Below are positions 1-11,719 of a DNA stretch of 64,000 nt, piece after piece. The position numbers and the translations under genes were made by a program. Source of the stretch: Coriaria nepalensis (taxonomy: Eukaryota; Streptophyta; Magnoliopsida; Cucurbitales; Coriariaceae). Under the pieces are notes generated by a model. It saw only the letters and a program-made list of their open reading frames with translations, had not been told where the DNA came from and did no database searches. Numbering within the stretch: position 1 is the stretch's first letter; each line of letters starts with the position of its first letter. Location: assembly GCA_027186245.1 (NCBI GenBank), contig CP114482.1:2361001-2425000 (forward strand), read 5' to 3'.

Positions 1-662
1 TAGTCTAATGAAGAAATATTATCTCCCTGCCATGACCATAATTTCACACCGTAAACAATAAACATCAACTACTACGTCCTCTGTTGAAAATATCTACCTA
101 TCTACAAGTGTCGAAAGACAATCGGCTTTATTTAAATTTCGTAATAAAAAAAATCAAATTTTCTTGCTTAGGAAATTTCCTACCTGAGTGTAATCTATGT
201 TCGGATTCCATTCGGACCGTATTGGATTAACTTGTTCACAATATATATGATCCACGAAATAAATGTTAGGTGGTCGGTCTAGATAAATTAAGATCCTTCC
301 TGATCTGAATAGGAATCTGAACCCGCAATTTGCCTATCTCTTTCTATCTTCAATTGGAAAGCTTTTTTCTTGACATCTTTTATATTGTATCTGGTGGTTT
401 ATGTTTCTTGTTCTCTATTATAACAAATATTTTCATCATTAACGCGTTAAATGGGAAAACTTTATTTACAAGCAAAAAAAAAAAAAAAAAAACAGATTGG
501 TCCAGCATAAGTAGATGCATAAAAAGTCAAGAATCTACTTCTATTTCACATGATGTCATGTTGATATCATTCTAATACCAATACCAGGAAGAAGAAGAAG
601 AAGAAGAAGAAGAATTCTTCATAGGATGTTGATCATGAATAGAACTATTAGAAGCTTTAAGC
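1..662. other. AT-rich sequence, no gene seen
   Basis: No convincing coding sequence. It holds an A-run near 475-491 and a short GAA microsatellite near 587-613. The kinase exons expected downstream of the minus-strand receptor exon at 710-1550 are not found here. Confidence 0.5.
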
Positions 663-709
663 TTATGCGTTATGAATTAAAAGCTGGTTAAACAAAAATA
701 AATACGTAC

Positions 710-1550
710 CTGTCGGTCCACTTCCACAAGTAGATGAAAATGCTCCCTCCTCACAATAACAGGCAAAAGCATCTGCACTTGTGTTCCAACCACACCCCCC
801 TCCAGACTCTATACATTCATTACATACCCCATTATCTAACTTCCACTGCAATTCAAACCCAGCATCAAAAGCATCAACTACTGTGCCCGAACTAGGATTT
901 GCCAAGACACTCGAGTATTCCGATGAAGAAACGGTCACAAACACTGTCCTGCAATAACTTTCCGTGACGCTTAAGCCCTGTTTCTCAACGTAACTATAAG
1001 TGCCTGTCTGGCAGATGAAGTCTGCCGGAATAGCAGAAGTCGGGCAATTATAGAGTAGAGTGAGGTTCACTGCAGTAGAAGCATAGTTAAAGAGGGAGAA
1101 ATCAATAGTAGTGTCTATGAGGCTGTCGGGGCAAATGGTATTGTAGTAATTTGAGCTCGCGATTGTGATCCTCTGTGTGGTGTTATCAACATCGATTATT
1201 GTATAGTCGATCGAGTTGATTGTGATTATCGGGGCATCCCTGTTGCAGTTGAGGTTGAAGCCGGGGTGGCCGCAGTATGAGGCTCGGGTCGAGCCCGAGA
1301 ACGGGTAGCCTAGGTCCACCTTCAAATCTCCACATGTGAAAGTTTTGCTGCAATTTTGATATTTTTCTGCGTCATCTTGGGAGATAGATGGTGGGATTTG
1401 GATTGAGAGGATGGTTATGGTGATGATCAAGAGGAGAGACATGGGAGAAGAGAGATGCATTTTGGGAGCGAGAGAGAGGAAGAGAAATGAGGAGATGAAA
1501 TATATTTGTTTTAAGGATGTCAAGAATGAAATATATGGCTTGGTTTTCAT
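710..1550 (-). CDS. First exon of a LRK10L/WAK-like receptor with GUB_WAK and WAK_assoc domains
   Basis: This exon encodes the secreted ectodomain of a wall-associated-kinase-like protein, expected to bind cell-wall pectin outside the plasma membrane. The predicted protein has a hydrophobic signal segment. A second in-frame Met at 1460 starts a cleaner signal peptide (MHLSSPMSLLLIITITIL) than the Met at 1550. Next comes a Cys-rich GUB_WAK_bind region (CSKTFTCGDLKVDLGYPFSG, then YCGHPGFNLNC), and then a WAK_assoc motif (CNECIESGGGCGWN, ending FACYC). The reading runs into a good donor (CAG|GTACGT) at about 710/709, so the few residues after it are intronic. In family members the next exons carry a membrane segment and a Ser/Thr kinase. 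These would lie at lower coordinates, but the first 700 bases show none. The gene is either cut by the window edge or truncated. Family assignment is firm; completeness is unknown. Confidence 0.8.
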
Positions 1551-1559
1551 TTCATACTA

Positions 1560-2498
1560 GGCATGAATGGCATGATTTGATTAGTGCATTATTATATTAT
1601 TATATTCATTTTATTTTTTATTTTATTTTATTTTTTTTCAAAGAGAATGTTCTATTGGACTGATACAACTTGTTGAAGACAACATCTAAACAAACATATG
1701 AATTAGGTGACCTATTCAAATACGACAAAGACATCCTTGAAAAAATCCAAGTCGGCCCTGCATGTTTTAGAACTAGAGAAGGCATGGAATGTTGGTATAA
1801 CGTAAGAAGTAGTAGATCTTTTTTTGTCTTTTGGGTCTCGTAGTGATAGGAAAGCGTTCTTAACTTCAACTTTTCATTTTTCTTATTTTCATTTGATTGT
1901 CTAGATCCCTCGTTTTAACCTCTAAGTAATCATAAATGGAAGACTTCATATTAGCAAGGTAGATTACTTCTTCTTTTTTTTTTTCAGTAGAAGCACACCA
2001 CTTTTTTTGAAAGTTTTGATTTGCATAATGGATGATCCGAATTTGCACGAACATACAATCTAGATCAATTTAAAATTCGTACAATCATTTATAAATTCAA
2101 GTTTGATTTTTATCATGTTGATCTGGATCCTATATCATACTTACGTGGCGCTCTCTCATCTATTTGATTGGACATTAATAACCTAGATTCTTCCATAGAC
2201 ACGAAGGCATGCAAGCCACTAGGCACCAGAATCCATTTTCTGTAATGAATAATTGGATCGAAATTTGTATTGATCCACATTGTACGTCGAATGATTCAGA
2301 TTAGACAATTCGAACTGAATCCAAACTTTTTTTTTAAAGTCAATTAGAAATTTCTTCCAAAAACAAAGTGTACATTCCTCACAGAAACTAAGAGCACAAG
2401 CTAGCATATATATACATATAAGAACCTTTAGACGATAACTATTAGCTTGCCGTATCAAAAAAAAAAAAAAAAAAGAAAAAGAAAAGAAATCATATTGT
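1560..2498. other. Intergenic, AT-rich, no gene seen
   Basis: Short open frames on the minus strand show no family likeness and low-complexity composition. A/T runs lie near 1611-1640, 1973-1984 and 2459-2487. Confidence 0.5.
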
Positions 2499-2957
2499 TC
2501 ATAGTCGGTTATCTTGATCATGATGCTCGAGAGAAGTCAATCCAAGGGCGAAAACGATATCCAAACACTCATAAATGAGTTTCTTTCTAAAACTATCTTC
2601 TTCAACCTCATCTTGCTTTAACTCGAACTTTTTCACAGCCGCTATGTTTTGTTTACAACGTTTTTCAGCATAGGGTCTCAGAAAATCCTCCACGCATTTT
2701 CTTCCGATGTTCTTCGCGTGATTTTCATGTGACAATGTCACAAGCTCCTTACAAAACTCGACACAACGTCTAAACGGGACACCGTCTGTTATAAGCGGAG
2801 CATGAGAAAGGTAGTGAACAATATGTATAGCGGTATGATTAGACAAACTTGCTTTACTAGGATAAAACACAGAGATGAAAACTACCATACATCCAAGGTT
2901 TCTGATCTTGTTATTCAAGATTTGAATCATTCTTGTAGTTTTCATCCTTGCTACCAC
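2499..2957 (-). CDS. Small, possibly secreted Cys-containing protein, unrecognised
   Basis: Single-exon frame of 152 codons. I do not recognise the family. The N-terminus is basic, then hydrophobic (LGCMVVFISVFYPSKASLS, about residues 21-39), resembling a weak signal peptide. The remaining ~110 residues are charged and probably helical, with cysteines spaced as RRCVEFCKE, RKCVEDF, EKRCKQN and YECLDIV. The even cysteine count after the hydrophobic stretch suggests disulfides, as in small secreted plant proteins. A TATA-rich tract (2988-3004) lies just upstream on the correct side for a minus-strand gene. It could be a diverged cysteine-rich peptide or a chance frame; coding status is uncertain. 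Confidence 0.4.
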   Translation of the reverse strand: MVARMKTTRMIQILNNKIRNLGCMVVFISVFYPSKASLSNHTAIHIVHYLSHAPLITDGVPFRRCVEFCKELVTLSHENHAKNIGRKCVEDFLRPYAEKRCKQNIAAVKKFELKQDEVEEDSFRKKLIYECLDIVFALGLTSLEHHDQDNRL

Positions 2958-2985
2958 TTTTTCTGGTTGGAGATGTATATGTTAC

Positions 2986-3004
2986 ATATATATATATATA
3001 TATG
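2986..3004. repeat. (TA)n microsatellite
   Basis: Alternating TA run. It could serve as a TATA region for the minus-strand frame that starts at 2957. Confidence 0.6.
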
Positions 3005-3009
3005 AGCAT

Positions 3010-5030
3010 ATAGAAACTAAAGCATCAGTATGTTATCATGTATACACACCATATATATTTATAGATGTATTGTATGTTGCCACAAGGTTAATTTTTTACA
3101 ATATAATCGTGACTACTGGATGTTTTGCAAGAGGTACATAGCATCTTTTGGCTCTTGGTTCCAATGAAAGAACAATTTGCAAAAGTAACCAATTCTTCAA
3201 TTATGAAGGAGTGTGATCTTGTTTACTTCAATTGAACCATTTAGAGTTATGTAGATGAGAAGGACTTGGTAGACCATGGTTAAGCTTAGTCCATTAATGA
3301 AAATGTGTCACTTTTACTCCATATAACTATATATAATTCACGAGTTAAAAATCCTCTACCAAATGCATTAGAATTTTCTTTTACAAAGTGTAGTCGGGAT
3401 GTAGTCGGGACATTACTGCTAAACGATGAAACCAAGGAGAATGAAAATAAAAGAAATAGGAAAAAGATTAGTGATTTTATTACGCGAATGAATTATTAGA
3501 TATATTTTTTTTTATTATGTGCTTAACCAAACTTTGAAGCATATTCTAAAGTTGAAAAAAAGAAAATTTAAAAAATTACATAATTGCTACAAGAAATTGT
3601 AAATAATACATAAGATCATGTATAAATGAATGGATAATTTCATTCTTACCCATAGCTATACACTTGTTTTAAATGGAATTGGAGAATATTGTTTCACTCC
3701 CTCAAGAAATGAAAATCATTCTCATCATTATTAGAAATTAAACCAAATGGATTAATGATATTCATTTTAACTTCAATTACACCAATGAAGTCGAACCAAA
3801 CGCCCCACAAAAAGGTGGAGGCTGAGACTAATTGAATGAGAAAACCCTGTCAAAGGAGCCCTCGACCTAAAAGGGGAACAAACCAAACCATCAAAGAAAA
3901 CAAACACTAAGAAAAGAAAACCTAATACAAGGGCTTTTGAAAAGTAAAAACAACCCAAACAAAATAAGCAAGTCCCCCACCAATCAAAGCCAAAGAATCC
4001 AAAGAGATAACGCATCGAAATTTACCACAAGTTCTAGCCAGCAACACAGCCAAGTGAGAAAAAAATTGCTTTATATAATCTGCACCTTGTAGAGGCACCC
4101 TCGAAACCTTATCAATAAGTATCTCAAAAGGCACATATAACCTTTGCAGCTCATGACTTAAGGGAGATAGGGGTATAAAAACTCATATAGAGACTGAGCA
4201 CATCTCCCGATTTGCTCTGGTACGCTAAACCGGTGACTCTAGCTGTTGATTGAATGATCAGTACACACACAAGTCTACCAAAAGCAAGCCTCTCCACTCT
4301 AATAACCACCAAAACAGTTGCCCTTCAACATTGGTCCACCCCAATCTCTTCGAAATACCTATATAGATCATCAACCAGTCATCAGTACCAATGGAGCTAA
4401 TCACAGACCCCTTCCCTCCATACACAACCAAATCCACCACTAGCTTTTCTACTTTCTTTGAATCCTCTTTTGACACCAACATATTACCAATCCTGTCATT
4501 ACCAATAACCATCATTTTCACTTTAGGCTTTCTTCCCACTTCTTTCTCTCATTCAAGGTAATTAATGCCCCATCAAAACTTAGATTCTTTCTAGAAAATA
4601 AATTCCCTATTGGGTCTCTATTGAGTTGAGTCTCATCTTTAAATCCACAATCCTAACCACTTTTAAGTCCGTTAATAGGTTTCCATGATCACAGATTCAA
4701 CTAAGCAAAAAATATGCCTCTTATCCACCATAGGAAGCACATCAAATAGCCAAAACAGGGAACCATAATAGATCACATAAACAACACCAGAAAAACCAGA
4801 TCCACGATATTTTGAGATTTTCATGTTGAGAATGAAAACAAAATTGATCAGATCTTACAAAACCTAAATCACAAAGAGTCACCAGATCTTACTTCCTGGC
4901 AGAACTGATAATAAAGTATCCATAAATTACACTCTCACACCAATTAAAATATCGATTCACCAAGCAGAACAAGATGAAACCCCAGACACACTAATTCACC
5001 GAATGAATAAAAAGATGTAGAAGACATTAA
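3010..5030. other. Intergenic; non-conserved short frames only
   Basis: Several short minus-strand frames (3773-4015, 3922-4134, 4258-4539) have base composition richer than the surroundings, suggesting an old transposon remnant. No diagnostic reverse transcriptase, integrase or gag motif is visible, so I leave it unassigned. Confidence 0.35.
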
Positions 5031-5039
5031 CCATATCTA

Positions 5040-5688
5040 GCACAAAGGAACATATCTAACCTTATTCGAGAAGAAATCAAAGAGGAAATCAGGTATCAAA
5101 CCGAGGAGATCTCCATTGCTACATGGTGGATTACAATCATGACTCTATTGAAGTCCTGGAATGATTTCAACAGGACGTGCTACAAGCATTGCAGGACTCC
5201 GACGAGAAACTTCAAAGGATAGAATATTCTTTGAACGAATTAGTGAAGCAGTCATAAATTTATGATGCCGAGTGGCAGCACCATCGCAAAGGTCATCGAA
5301 GTCCATCAAACTATTATAACCGAATATTCAATAACAAAACAACCAAAATCACCCTATCACTCGCCTCGCCTCCCACAAGTAGAAACAACAATAAAGATGT
5401 TTTCAAAGATGTAAAGAAAAGAAGATTTCTTTTTCTGACTTGATTGCCAATATGTTCTAGAAATTTGAAAAATCTAGAAAAAGTTTGTCATCCTCTTCAT
5501 GTTTCACATTTGATGATGATGAACTTTCTACATCCGTAGAAGAGTAACAAGACTTGATGATGATGATGAAACCACTTGGCATTTTAATTAGCAACAAATA
5601 GTTAAAAAAGAGAGGGAAAAAAATTGCTTGTTGTCAATATTGTTGTCTAAGTAAAACAGGTAGTCTTAAAAGTTGACTATGATGTTTT
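5040..5688 (+). mobile_element. Possible degenerate retroelement sequence at the 5' flank of the Copia insertion
   Basis: The plus strand of 5136-5400 reads as broken, coding-like sequence (acidic, helical, e.g. QDVLQALQDSDEKLQRIEY) interrupted by stops. This resembles the start of a gypsy-type gag. Gypsy-like end sequence resumes directly after the Copia element at 11023. Together they suggest that the Copia element landed inside an older gypsy element. The assignment rests on composition and context, not on a diagnostic motif. Confidence 0.25.
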
Positions 5689-6350
5689 TGTTTGAAGATT
5701 GCTTGTTTGGTTAGTGACTTCAAAATTGGAAATTAGCAAAAAATTGTAACTTTTTGACTCCCTAATCCAAATGCATTGACTCCAATTCCATTAGCTTCCT
5801 CTCATCATTTATGACTTGTTGCAATTGGTTTGAAAGTGATCGGATCATTAAAACTCAACTTGAGGCTTAATCTTGATTTTACTATTTTATTGATTTTGGT
5901 CTTGTGAAGTTTCTGTTTTAGTGCATTTTTTAATTCAAATGGAGTTGCTTTGACCTCAAGCAAGTTTGTTTAAGTTGGTTGGATCTCAAGCTTCGAGATC
6001 AAGCATGCCAAAGTCCATCATCTCACTTTTGGTGTTTTAGCACAAAGCCAAAAACTGTTTTTACAGTAACAGCTTTTTGCCTTTGCTATTTTTACAGAAA
6101 CAGCTTTTTTGCTATTTTTGTGTGCTTGATTGTACTTAGCACTTTTGTAATGTCCAATCTAGTATTGTAACTTCTAATCCTAGTTGATTATAGATGTCTT
6201 AGTTTACTTTAACTTTAGTAATTGTTCTGATTTGTAATCATCTCTTTGTTAAGTATTAATGAAATGAAAAACTTGCATTTTAGCAAGTAAGCAAAATTTA
6301 CAAACTCAAGTGTTCTGTTTTGTTTTGCTCTAAACTTCGAAATTCTAACA
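5689..6350 (+). repeat. 5' LTR of Copia-1
   Basis: 662-bp direct repeat of 10360-11022, bounded by TGTT and AACA. The primer-binding site begins at the next base. Confidence 0.92.
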
Positions 6351-6362
6351 TGGTATCAGAGC
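6351..6362 (+). promoter_or_regulatory. Primer-binding site (initiator Met-tRNA)
   Basis: TGGTATCAGAGC immediately after the 5' LTR is complementary to the 3' end of plant initiator tRNA-Met, the usual Copia primer. Confidence 0.93.
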
Positions 6363-6462
6363 TTAATTTTTTAGGGGCCTGATCATCATCCATTCTTTCT
6401 CTCCAACTTCAATCGATAAAAAAAAAAGATTCTTACCTACTCAAAAAACCAGAAAATCAGAA

Positions 6463-9400
6463 ATGTCTTCCAATAATGTGAATCTTCCCTCTCCACCTGT
6501 TTTCAGTGGAAAAGACTATCACATATGGAATGACAAGATGGAAAATTACCTTATTGAATTTGATCTATGGGAAGCAGTGGAAGAAGGCTACGAACCTCCT
6601 GCTGAAGATGAGCACTTCACAGTCAACCAACTGAAGGCAGACAAGGAAAAGAGATTGAAGAACTATAGAGCCCTTACAGTCATCCAATCTGCCATTTTGA
6701 ATAAGATTCACACAAGAATTCTTGGCCTCAAAAATGCCAAATCAATGTGGGACACTTTTCAAGCAAAATTCCATGGAACCAAAAGGGTTAGAGCTGTCAA
6801 CTTGCTCACTGCAAGAAGAGACTTTGAAGCTCTAAGAATGAAAGATGATGAACCTATTAAGGCTTATGTGGATAAGCTAAATGAGATTGTGAGTCAAATG
6901 AGAATGCTAGGAAGTGACATTACTGAGAGCTCCATCGTGAACAAAGTGTTGGTGAGCTTGCCTTCCAAATTTGACTCAAAAGTGGATGCTATAGAGGAAA
7001 GCAAAGATCTGTCCAAATTGACCATGAATGAACTCATAGGCTCACTTCAAGCAAATGAGAAGAGACATTCAAATAGGACAGATGCAACTACAGAAGGTGC
7101 TTTCTTTGCAAACCAGAAAAAACCTTGGAAAAGGGACAACCAAGGCAGCAGCTTCAAACCTTCAAATCCTGCAAGCAAGAAGAAGGAACACACTTGTACC
7201 ATTTGCAAGAGAAAGGGGCACTTTGAAAAGACTTGTTGGAACAAGGGCAAACCTCAATGCTCCTATTGCAAAAGATTCGGTCATGTGGAGAAGGAGTGCA
7301 GAAAAAGAAAGTGTGAAACAGAAAATCACAAATTCCAGCAAGCAAATCATGCTGAAGATGAAGAAAATGCTTTCATGGTCACACAAGCCAAAATACCAAG
7401 ACAAAGGCATGAATGGTTGATTGATAGTGGATGCACAAGTCACATGACCTTCAACAAAGACTTGTTTCTCAGCCTAGACATGTCAAGCAAGACAAATGTC
7501 CTTCTAGGCAATGGTGAAACTCTGAAGGCAAAAGGAAGAGGGATTGTTTTTGTCAAGACAAGGAATGGAGCATGGATAATCAAAGATGTTCTTTATGTTC
7601 CGAATCTGGATCAGAATGTTCTCAGTGTGGGGCAAATCATGAAGAGTGGCTGCTGTCTTACCTTCCAAGAAGAATACTGCAGAATCCTAGATTCCAACAT
7701 GAAGCTGATTGCTCAGGCCAAGATCAACAACAACTGCTTCTCTCTAAATTGGAAAAATGGTGATCATAAGGCTATGATGAGCAAAGCTGATGAATCATGG
7801 ATTTGGCACAAAAGATATGACCATTGTGACCTGAGGAAACTTAGCATTTTGAGCTCAAAAGGGCTAGTTGAAGACATTCCAAAGTTGCAAGTTCAAACTG
7901 AAATTTGTGAATGCTGTCAACTTGGAAAAATGAAGAGGAAGCCTTTTCCTATCAACCAAGCTAATAGGGCATCTGAGAAGCTTCAACTTGTTCACTCCGA
8001 TGTATGTGGACCTATGAAGATTCCCTCATTGAATAACAGCAAATTCTTCCTACTGTTTATAGATGATCAAACAAGGTATGGTTGGATTTACTTTCTCAAG
8101 AACAAATCAGAAGTGTTCGGGCTATTCAAGAAGTTCAAAGCCTTGGTTGAAGCTCAGTCAGAAAAGAAAATCAAAGTCTTAAGGACTGATAATGGAAGGG
8201 AATACAACTCAACTGAGTTCAAATATTTTTGTGAAACTCAAGGCATTGTTCACCAATTTACAGTGCCTTATTCACCTCAGCAAAATGGGGTTGCTGAAAG
8301 AAGAAACCGAACAGTAATGGAGATGTTTAGAAGCATGCTGTTTGAGAAGAAGATCCCCAAAAGGTTTTGGGCTGAGGCAGCCTTCACTTCTGTGCATCTA
8401 CTGAATAGACTTCCTAACAAAGTTGTGGAGGGAAAAACTCCATATGAGGCATGGTTCAACCTCAAACCTTCTGCCTCTCATCTCAAAGTATTTGGTTCAA
8501 TTTGCTTCATCCATGTCCCTGATGCCAAGAGGGATAAACTCTTTGAAAAATCAGAAAAGTGTGTGCTGGTTGGTTATAGTGCTGAAAGCAAGGGATATAG
8601 AGTTTTCAACCCAAAGTCCAACAAGGTTATGGTCAGTAGGGATGTAACATTTGATGAGTTAGCAAGCCTCAAATGGGACAATGAAGATGAAGAAAGCTCA
8701 GAATTATTGATGAAGGAGCAAGCTGTGCAATCTGAACCTTTGTCTGATGAAGAGGATGAACTTGAAAATCCAAGGTTCAGAAGCATTGATGATGTGTATC
8801 AAAGATGCAACTTGGCCATCTCAGAACTCAACTGCTATGAAAAGGCCAAAGGTGATCCAAATTGGTAACAAGCGATGAATAAGGAGATTTCCACAATCAA
8901 CAAGAATGAGACTTGGAAACTGACCAAGAAACCAGAAGGCAAGAAAACCATTGGGGTGAAGTGGATTTACAAGGTTAAAGTCAATCCGGATAGAACCACC
9001 AAGAGGCACAAAGTAAGACTTGTTGTCAAGGGATATTCACAACAACATGGAGTTGATTATGGAGACACCTTTGCTCCAGTTGCTAGATTGGATACAATCA
9101 GAATGCTAATAGCTATTGCAGCTTCAAAAGGGTGGAAAATTGATCAACTTGATGTCAAGTCAGCCTTCCTTAATGGCTACCTAGAGGAGGAGATCTATGT
9201 GGCTCAACCTAAGGGATTCATCACAATGGGAAAGGAAGATCAAGTGTATAGACTTTACAAAGCTCTATATGGACTGAAACAAGCTCCAAGAGCTTGGTAT
9301 GCAAGGATCAATGGCTACCTCATCAGCAAAGACTTTCTGAGGAATGAGAGTGATCAAACCCTCTACATCATCAATCAAGGTATCTCAACTCTAATTGTCT

Positions 9401-10407
9401 CTTTATATGTTGATGACTTGTTGGTGATCGGGTGTGAGTCTAGCTTAGTGGAAAAATTTAAATCTGATATGAGAATAGAATTTGAGATGACTGATCTTGG
9501 AAGCATGAGATACTTTCTTGGAATGGAGATTCTCCAACTATCTAATGGGATCTTCATATCTCAAGCTAAGTATGCTAATGACCTTTTGAAAAGGTTCAAG
9601 ATGGAATGCTCTAAACCTGTTTCCACTCCCCTTGTTGCTGGTGAAACGTTATCTAAATCTGATGGTTCAGAAAGGGTGGATTCAATAAGTTTTAGGAGTC
9701 TCATAGGAGGTCTTATGTACCTAACAGCAACAAGGTCTGATCTTATGCAAGCTACATGCTTACTCTCTAGATTCATGCATGAGCCAACTCAAATGCATAA
9801 TAGGGCTGCCAAGAGGATGTTGAGATATCTAAGTGACACCTCATCTAATGGAATCTGGTATGAGAAGGGAGAATTGAATTTACATGGCTATGTAGACAGT
9901 GATTGGGCCGGATCAATTGATGACATGAAAAGCACAAGTGGCTTTTGATTCTCACTTGGCTTAGGGGTCTTCTGCTGGAGCTCTAAGAAACAGCAAGTAG
10001 TTGCTCAATCAACAGCTGAAGCTGAGTACATTGCAGCAGCCTCAGCAGCCAATCAAGCAACTTGGATAAGGAAAATGCTGAAAGATCTTGGTTTCATTCA
10101 ATTGGATCCTACAACTATCTACTGTGATAGTCAATCTGCTATTTCCATATTTGAGAAACCAATTCAGTTTGGAAAGATAAAGCATATTTTGTTCAAGTTT
10201 CATGTGATTAGAGAGCTTATCGAAAATGGAGAAATAAGGTTGGAATATTTCAATTTTGAAAATCAGAATGCTGACATCTTTACCAAGCCTCTCTCTGGGT
10301 TCAAGTTTGATTACTTCAAATGTAAATTGGGAGTCAATCACAAAACATTCAAGGAGAAGTGTTTGAAGATTGCTTGTTTGGTTAGTGACTTCACAATTGA
10401 AAATTAG
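6463..10407 (+). pseudogene. Copia-1 gag-pol polyprotein with two internal stops
   Basis: One continuous frame starting at ATG 6463. In order: gag with an N-terminal DUF4219/UBN2-type region; two zinc knuckles (CTICKRKGHFEKTC, CSYCKRFGHVEKEC) near residues 245-280; aspartic protease (WLIDSGCTSHM, about 317); integrase with an HHCC region (HKRYDHCD...CECC, about 447) and catalytic Asp/Asp positions (HSDVCGP, RTDNGREY); reverse transcriptase with YVDDLLVIG near 9409; and RNase H (YVDSDWAG, TAEAEY). The frame is stopped at 8866-8868, between the integrase tail and reverse transcriptase, and again at 9946-9948 inside RNase H. Both stops lie in the same frame with no indel, so the decay is by point mutation only. 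The last codons extend into the 3' LTR. Confidence 0.93.
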
Positions 10408-11022
10408 CCAAAAACATTGACTTTTTGACTCCCTAATTCAAATGCATTGACTCTAATTCCATTAGCTTCCTCTCATCATTTATGACTTGTTGCAATTGGT
10501 TTGAAGGTGATCAGATCATTAAAACTCAACCTGAGGCCTAATCTTGATTTTACTATTTTATTGATTTTGGTCTTGTGAAGTTTCTGTTTTAGTGCTTTTT
10601 TTACCTCAAATAGAGCTGCTATGACCTCAAGCAAGTTTGTTTAAGTTGGTTGGATCTCAAGCTTCGAGATCATGCATGCCAAAGTCCATCATCTCACTTT
10701 TGGTGTTTTAGCACAAAGTCAAAAACTGTTTTTACAGTAACAACTTTTTGCCTTTGCTATTTTTACAAAAACAACTTTTTTGCTATTTTTGTGTGCTTGA
10801 TTGTACTTAACATTTTTGTAATGTCCAAAACTCGTATTGTAACTTCTAATCCTAGTTGATTAGAGATGTTTTAATTTACTTTAACTTTAGTAATTGTTCT
10901 GATTTGTAATCATCTCTTTGTTAAGTATTAATGAAATGAAAAACTTGCATTTTAGCAAGTAAGCAAAATTTACAAACTCAAGTGTTCTGTTTTGTTTTGC
11001 TCTAAACTTCGAAATTCTAACA
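10360..11022 (+). repeat. 3' LTR of Copia-1
   Basis: 663-bp partner of 5689-6350. It follows the purine tract at 10351-10359 and ends CTAACA at 11022. Confidence 0.92.
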
Positions 11023-11400
11023 GTCTTCCTTGTGGTTAGACGAAGACAAGCTTCAATTCTTTATGGTGAAAATATTTGCAAGCACATAACGATTGAAGAT
11101 TTCTCTATTTTGACCCAAGGTAAGGGGATCTTAAAGAATGCTATAGTTAAGTTATCTCATAGCAAAATGTATAGTTTAGTGTAGCTTAATGGAATGAGGA
11201 ATTCTACCTTGTTAAAGCTTCTTACTTGGAGGAAGATCGATGTATCTAAAAATTTTGACGTGCTTTCTGTTGAACAAGAAGTGGCGGGTGAAGATAAGAG
11301 AATTCAAGAAGAAGTAATTTGGGAACAAAACAATATTTTTCCTACTTAAACCTTGAGGACAAGCTTTATTTTCCAAAGGAGAACAATGCTAAGATGCGAT
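11023..11400 (+). mobile_element. Gypsy-like coding tail at the 3' flank of Copia-1
   Basis: Broken plus-strand sequence ends in a region reading LEDKLYFPKE (near 11352-11381), which resembles the tail after the chromodomain in Ty3/gypsy elements. A purine-rich stretch and LTR-like DNA follow. Stops interrupt it. It is probably the other half of the older element split by Copia-1. Confidence 0.4.
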
Positions 11401-11719
11401 CAAAACTGGTCAAAAGATCTAATCTGAAATATTTTTATTATATTTATTTTAGTTAATATCTCTATCTTTAGATTCAGTATTTTTATCTTTAGTCCTTTAT
11501 TATTTTATTTATTAGTTTGTTATCAGTATTGATCTTACCACTCGTAGGACTCTTTTATTGATTAGTAGTTAGGCAGCATTATAAATAGAAGTAGAGAAAT
11601 AGGCTTGTGGCATGCTTTGATGAATCAATGAATTGATATTCGCAACTTCAGTTTCACAAGCTACTACTAATCAATAAAAGAGTCCGGCAAAGCACTATTG
11701 AACAATTGACATAATATCA
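11388..11719 (+). repeat. Probable gypsy 3' LTR with an internal inverted repeat
   Basis: Starts TGCTAAG after a purine-rich stretch and could end in ATCA. It contains a TATA box (TATAAATAGA near 11580) and a perfect 23-bp inverted repeat (11547-11569 and 11663-11685). Boundaries are tentative because no partner LTR was found. Confidence 0.35.

Larger units (their letters stand above)
5689..11022 (+). mobile_element. Near-complete Ty1/Copia LTR retrotransposon (Copia-1)
   Basis: A 5.3-kb element with two direct LTRs (5689-6350 and 10360-11022), each starting TGTTTGAAG and ending CTAACA. The primer-binding site follows the 5' LTR, and a purine-rich tract (AAGGAGAAG) precedes the 3' LTR. One long gag-pol frame lies between them. 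The flanks GTTTT (5684-5688) and GTCTT (11023-11027) fit an eroded 5-bp target-site duplication. By eye the LTRs differ at roughly one base in twenty, so the insertion is not very recent. Domain order gag-PR-IN-RT-RH is diagnostic for Copia. Solo LTRs of the same family occur at 20794 and 22336 in the opposite orientation. Confidence 0.95.

Noticed and set aside
4258..4539. 93-codon minus-strand frame as a gene
   Set aside because: Some protein-like composition but no recognisable domain; probably an old transposon piece, left unassigned.
7047..9776. Several minus-strand and off-frame plus-strand open frames inside Copia-1
   Set aside because: Shadows of the gag-pol frame.
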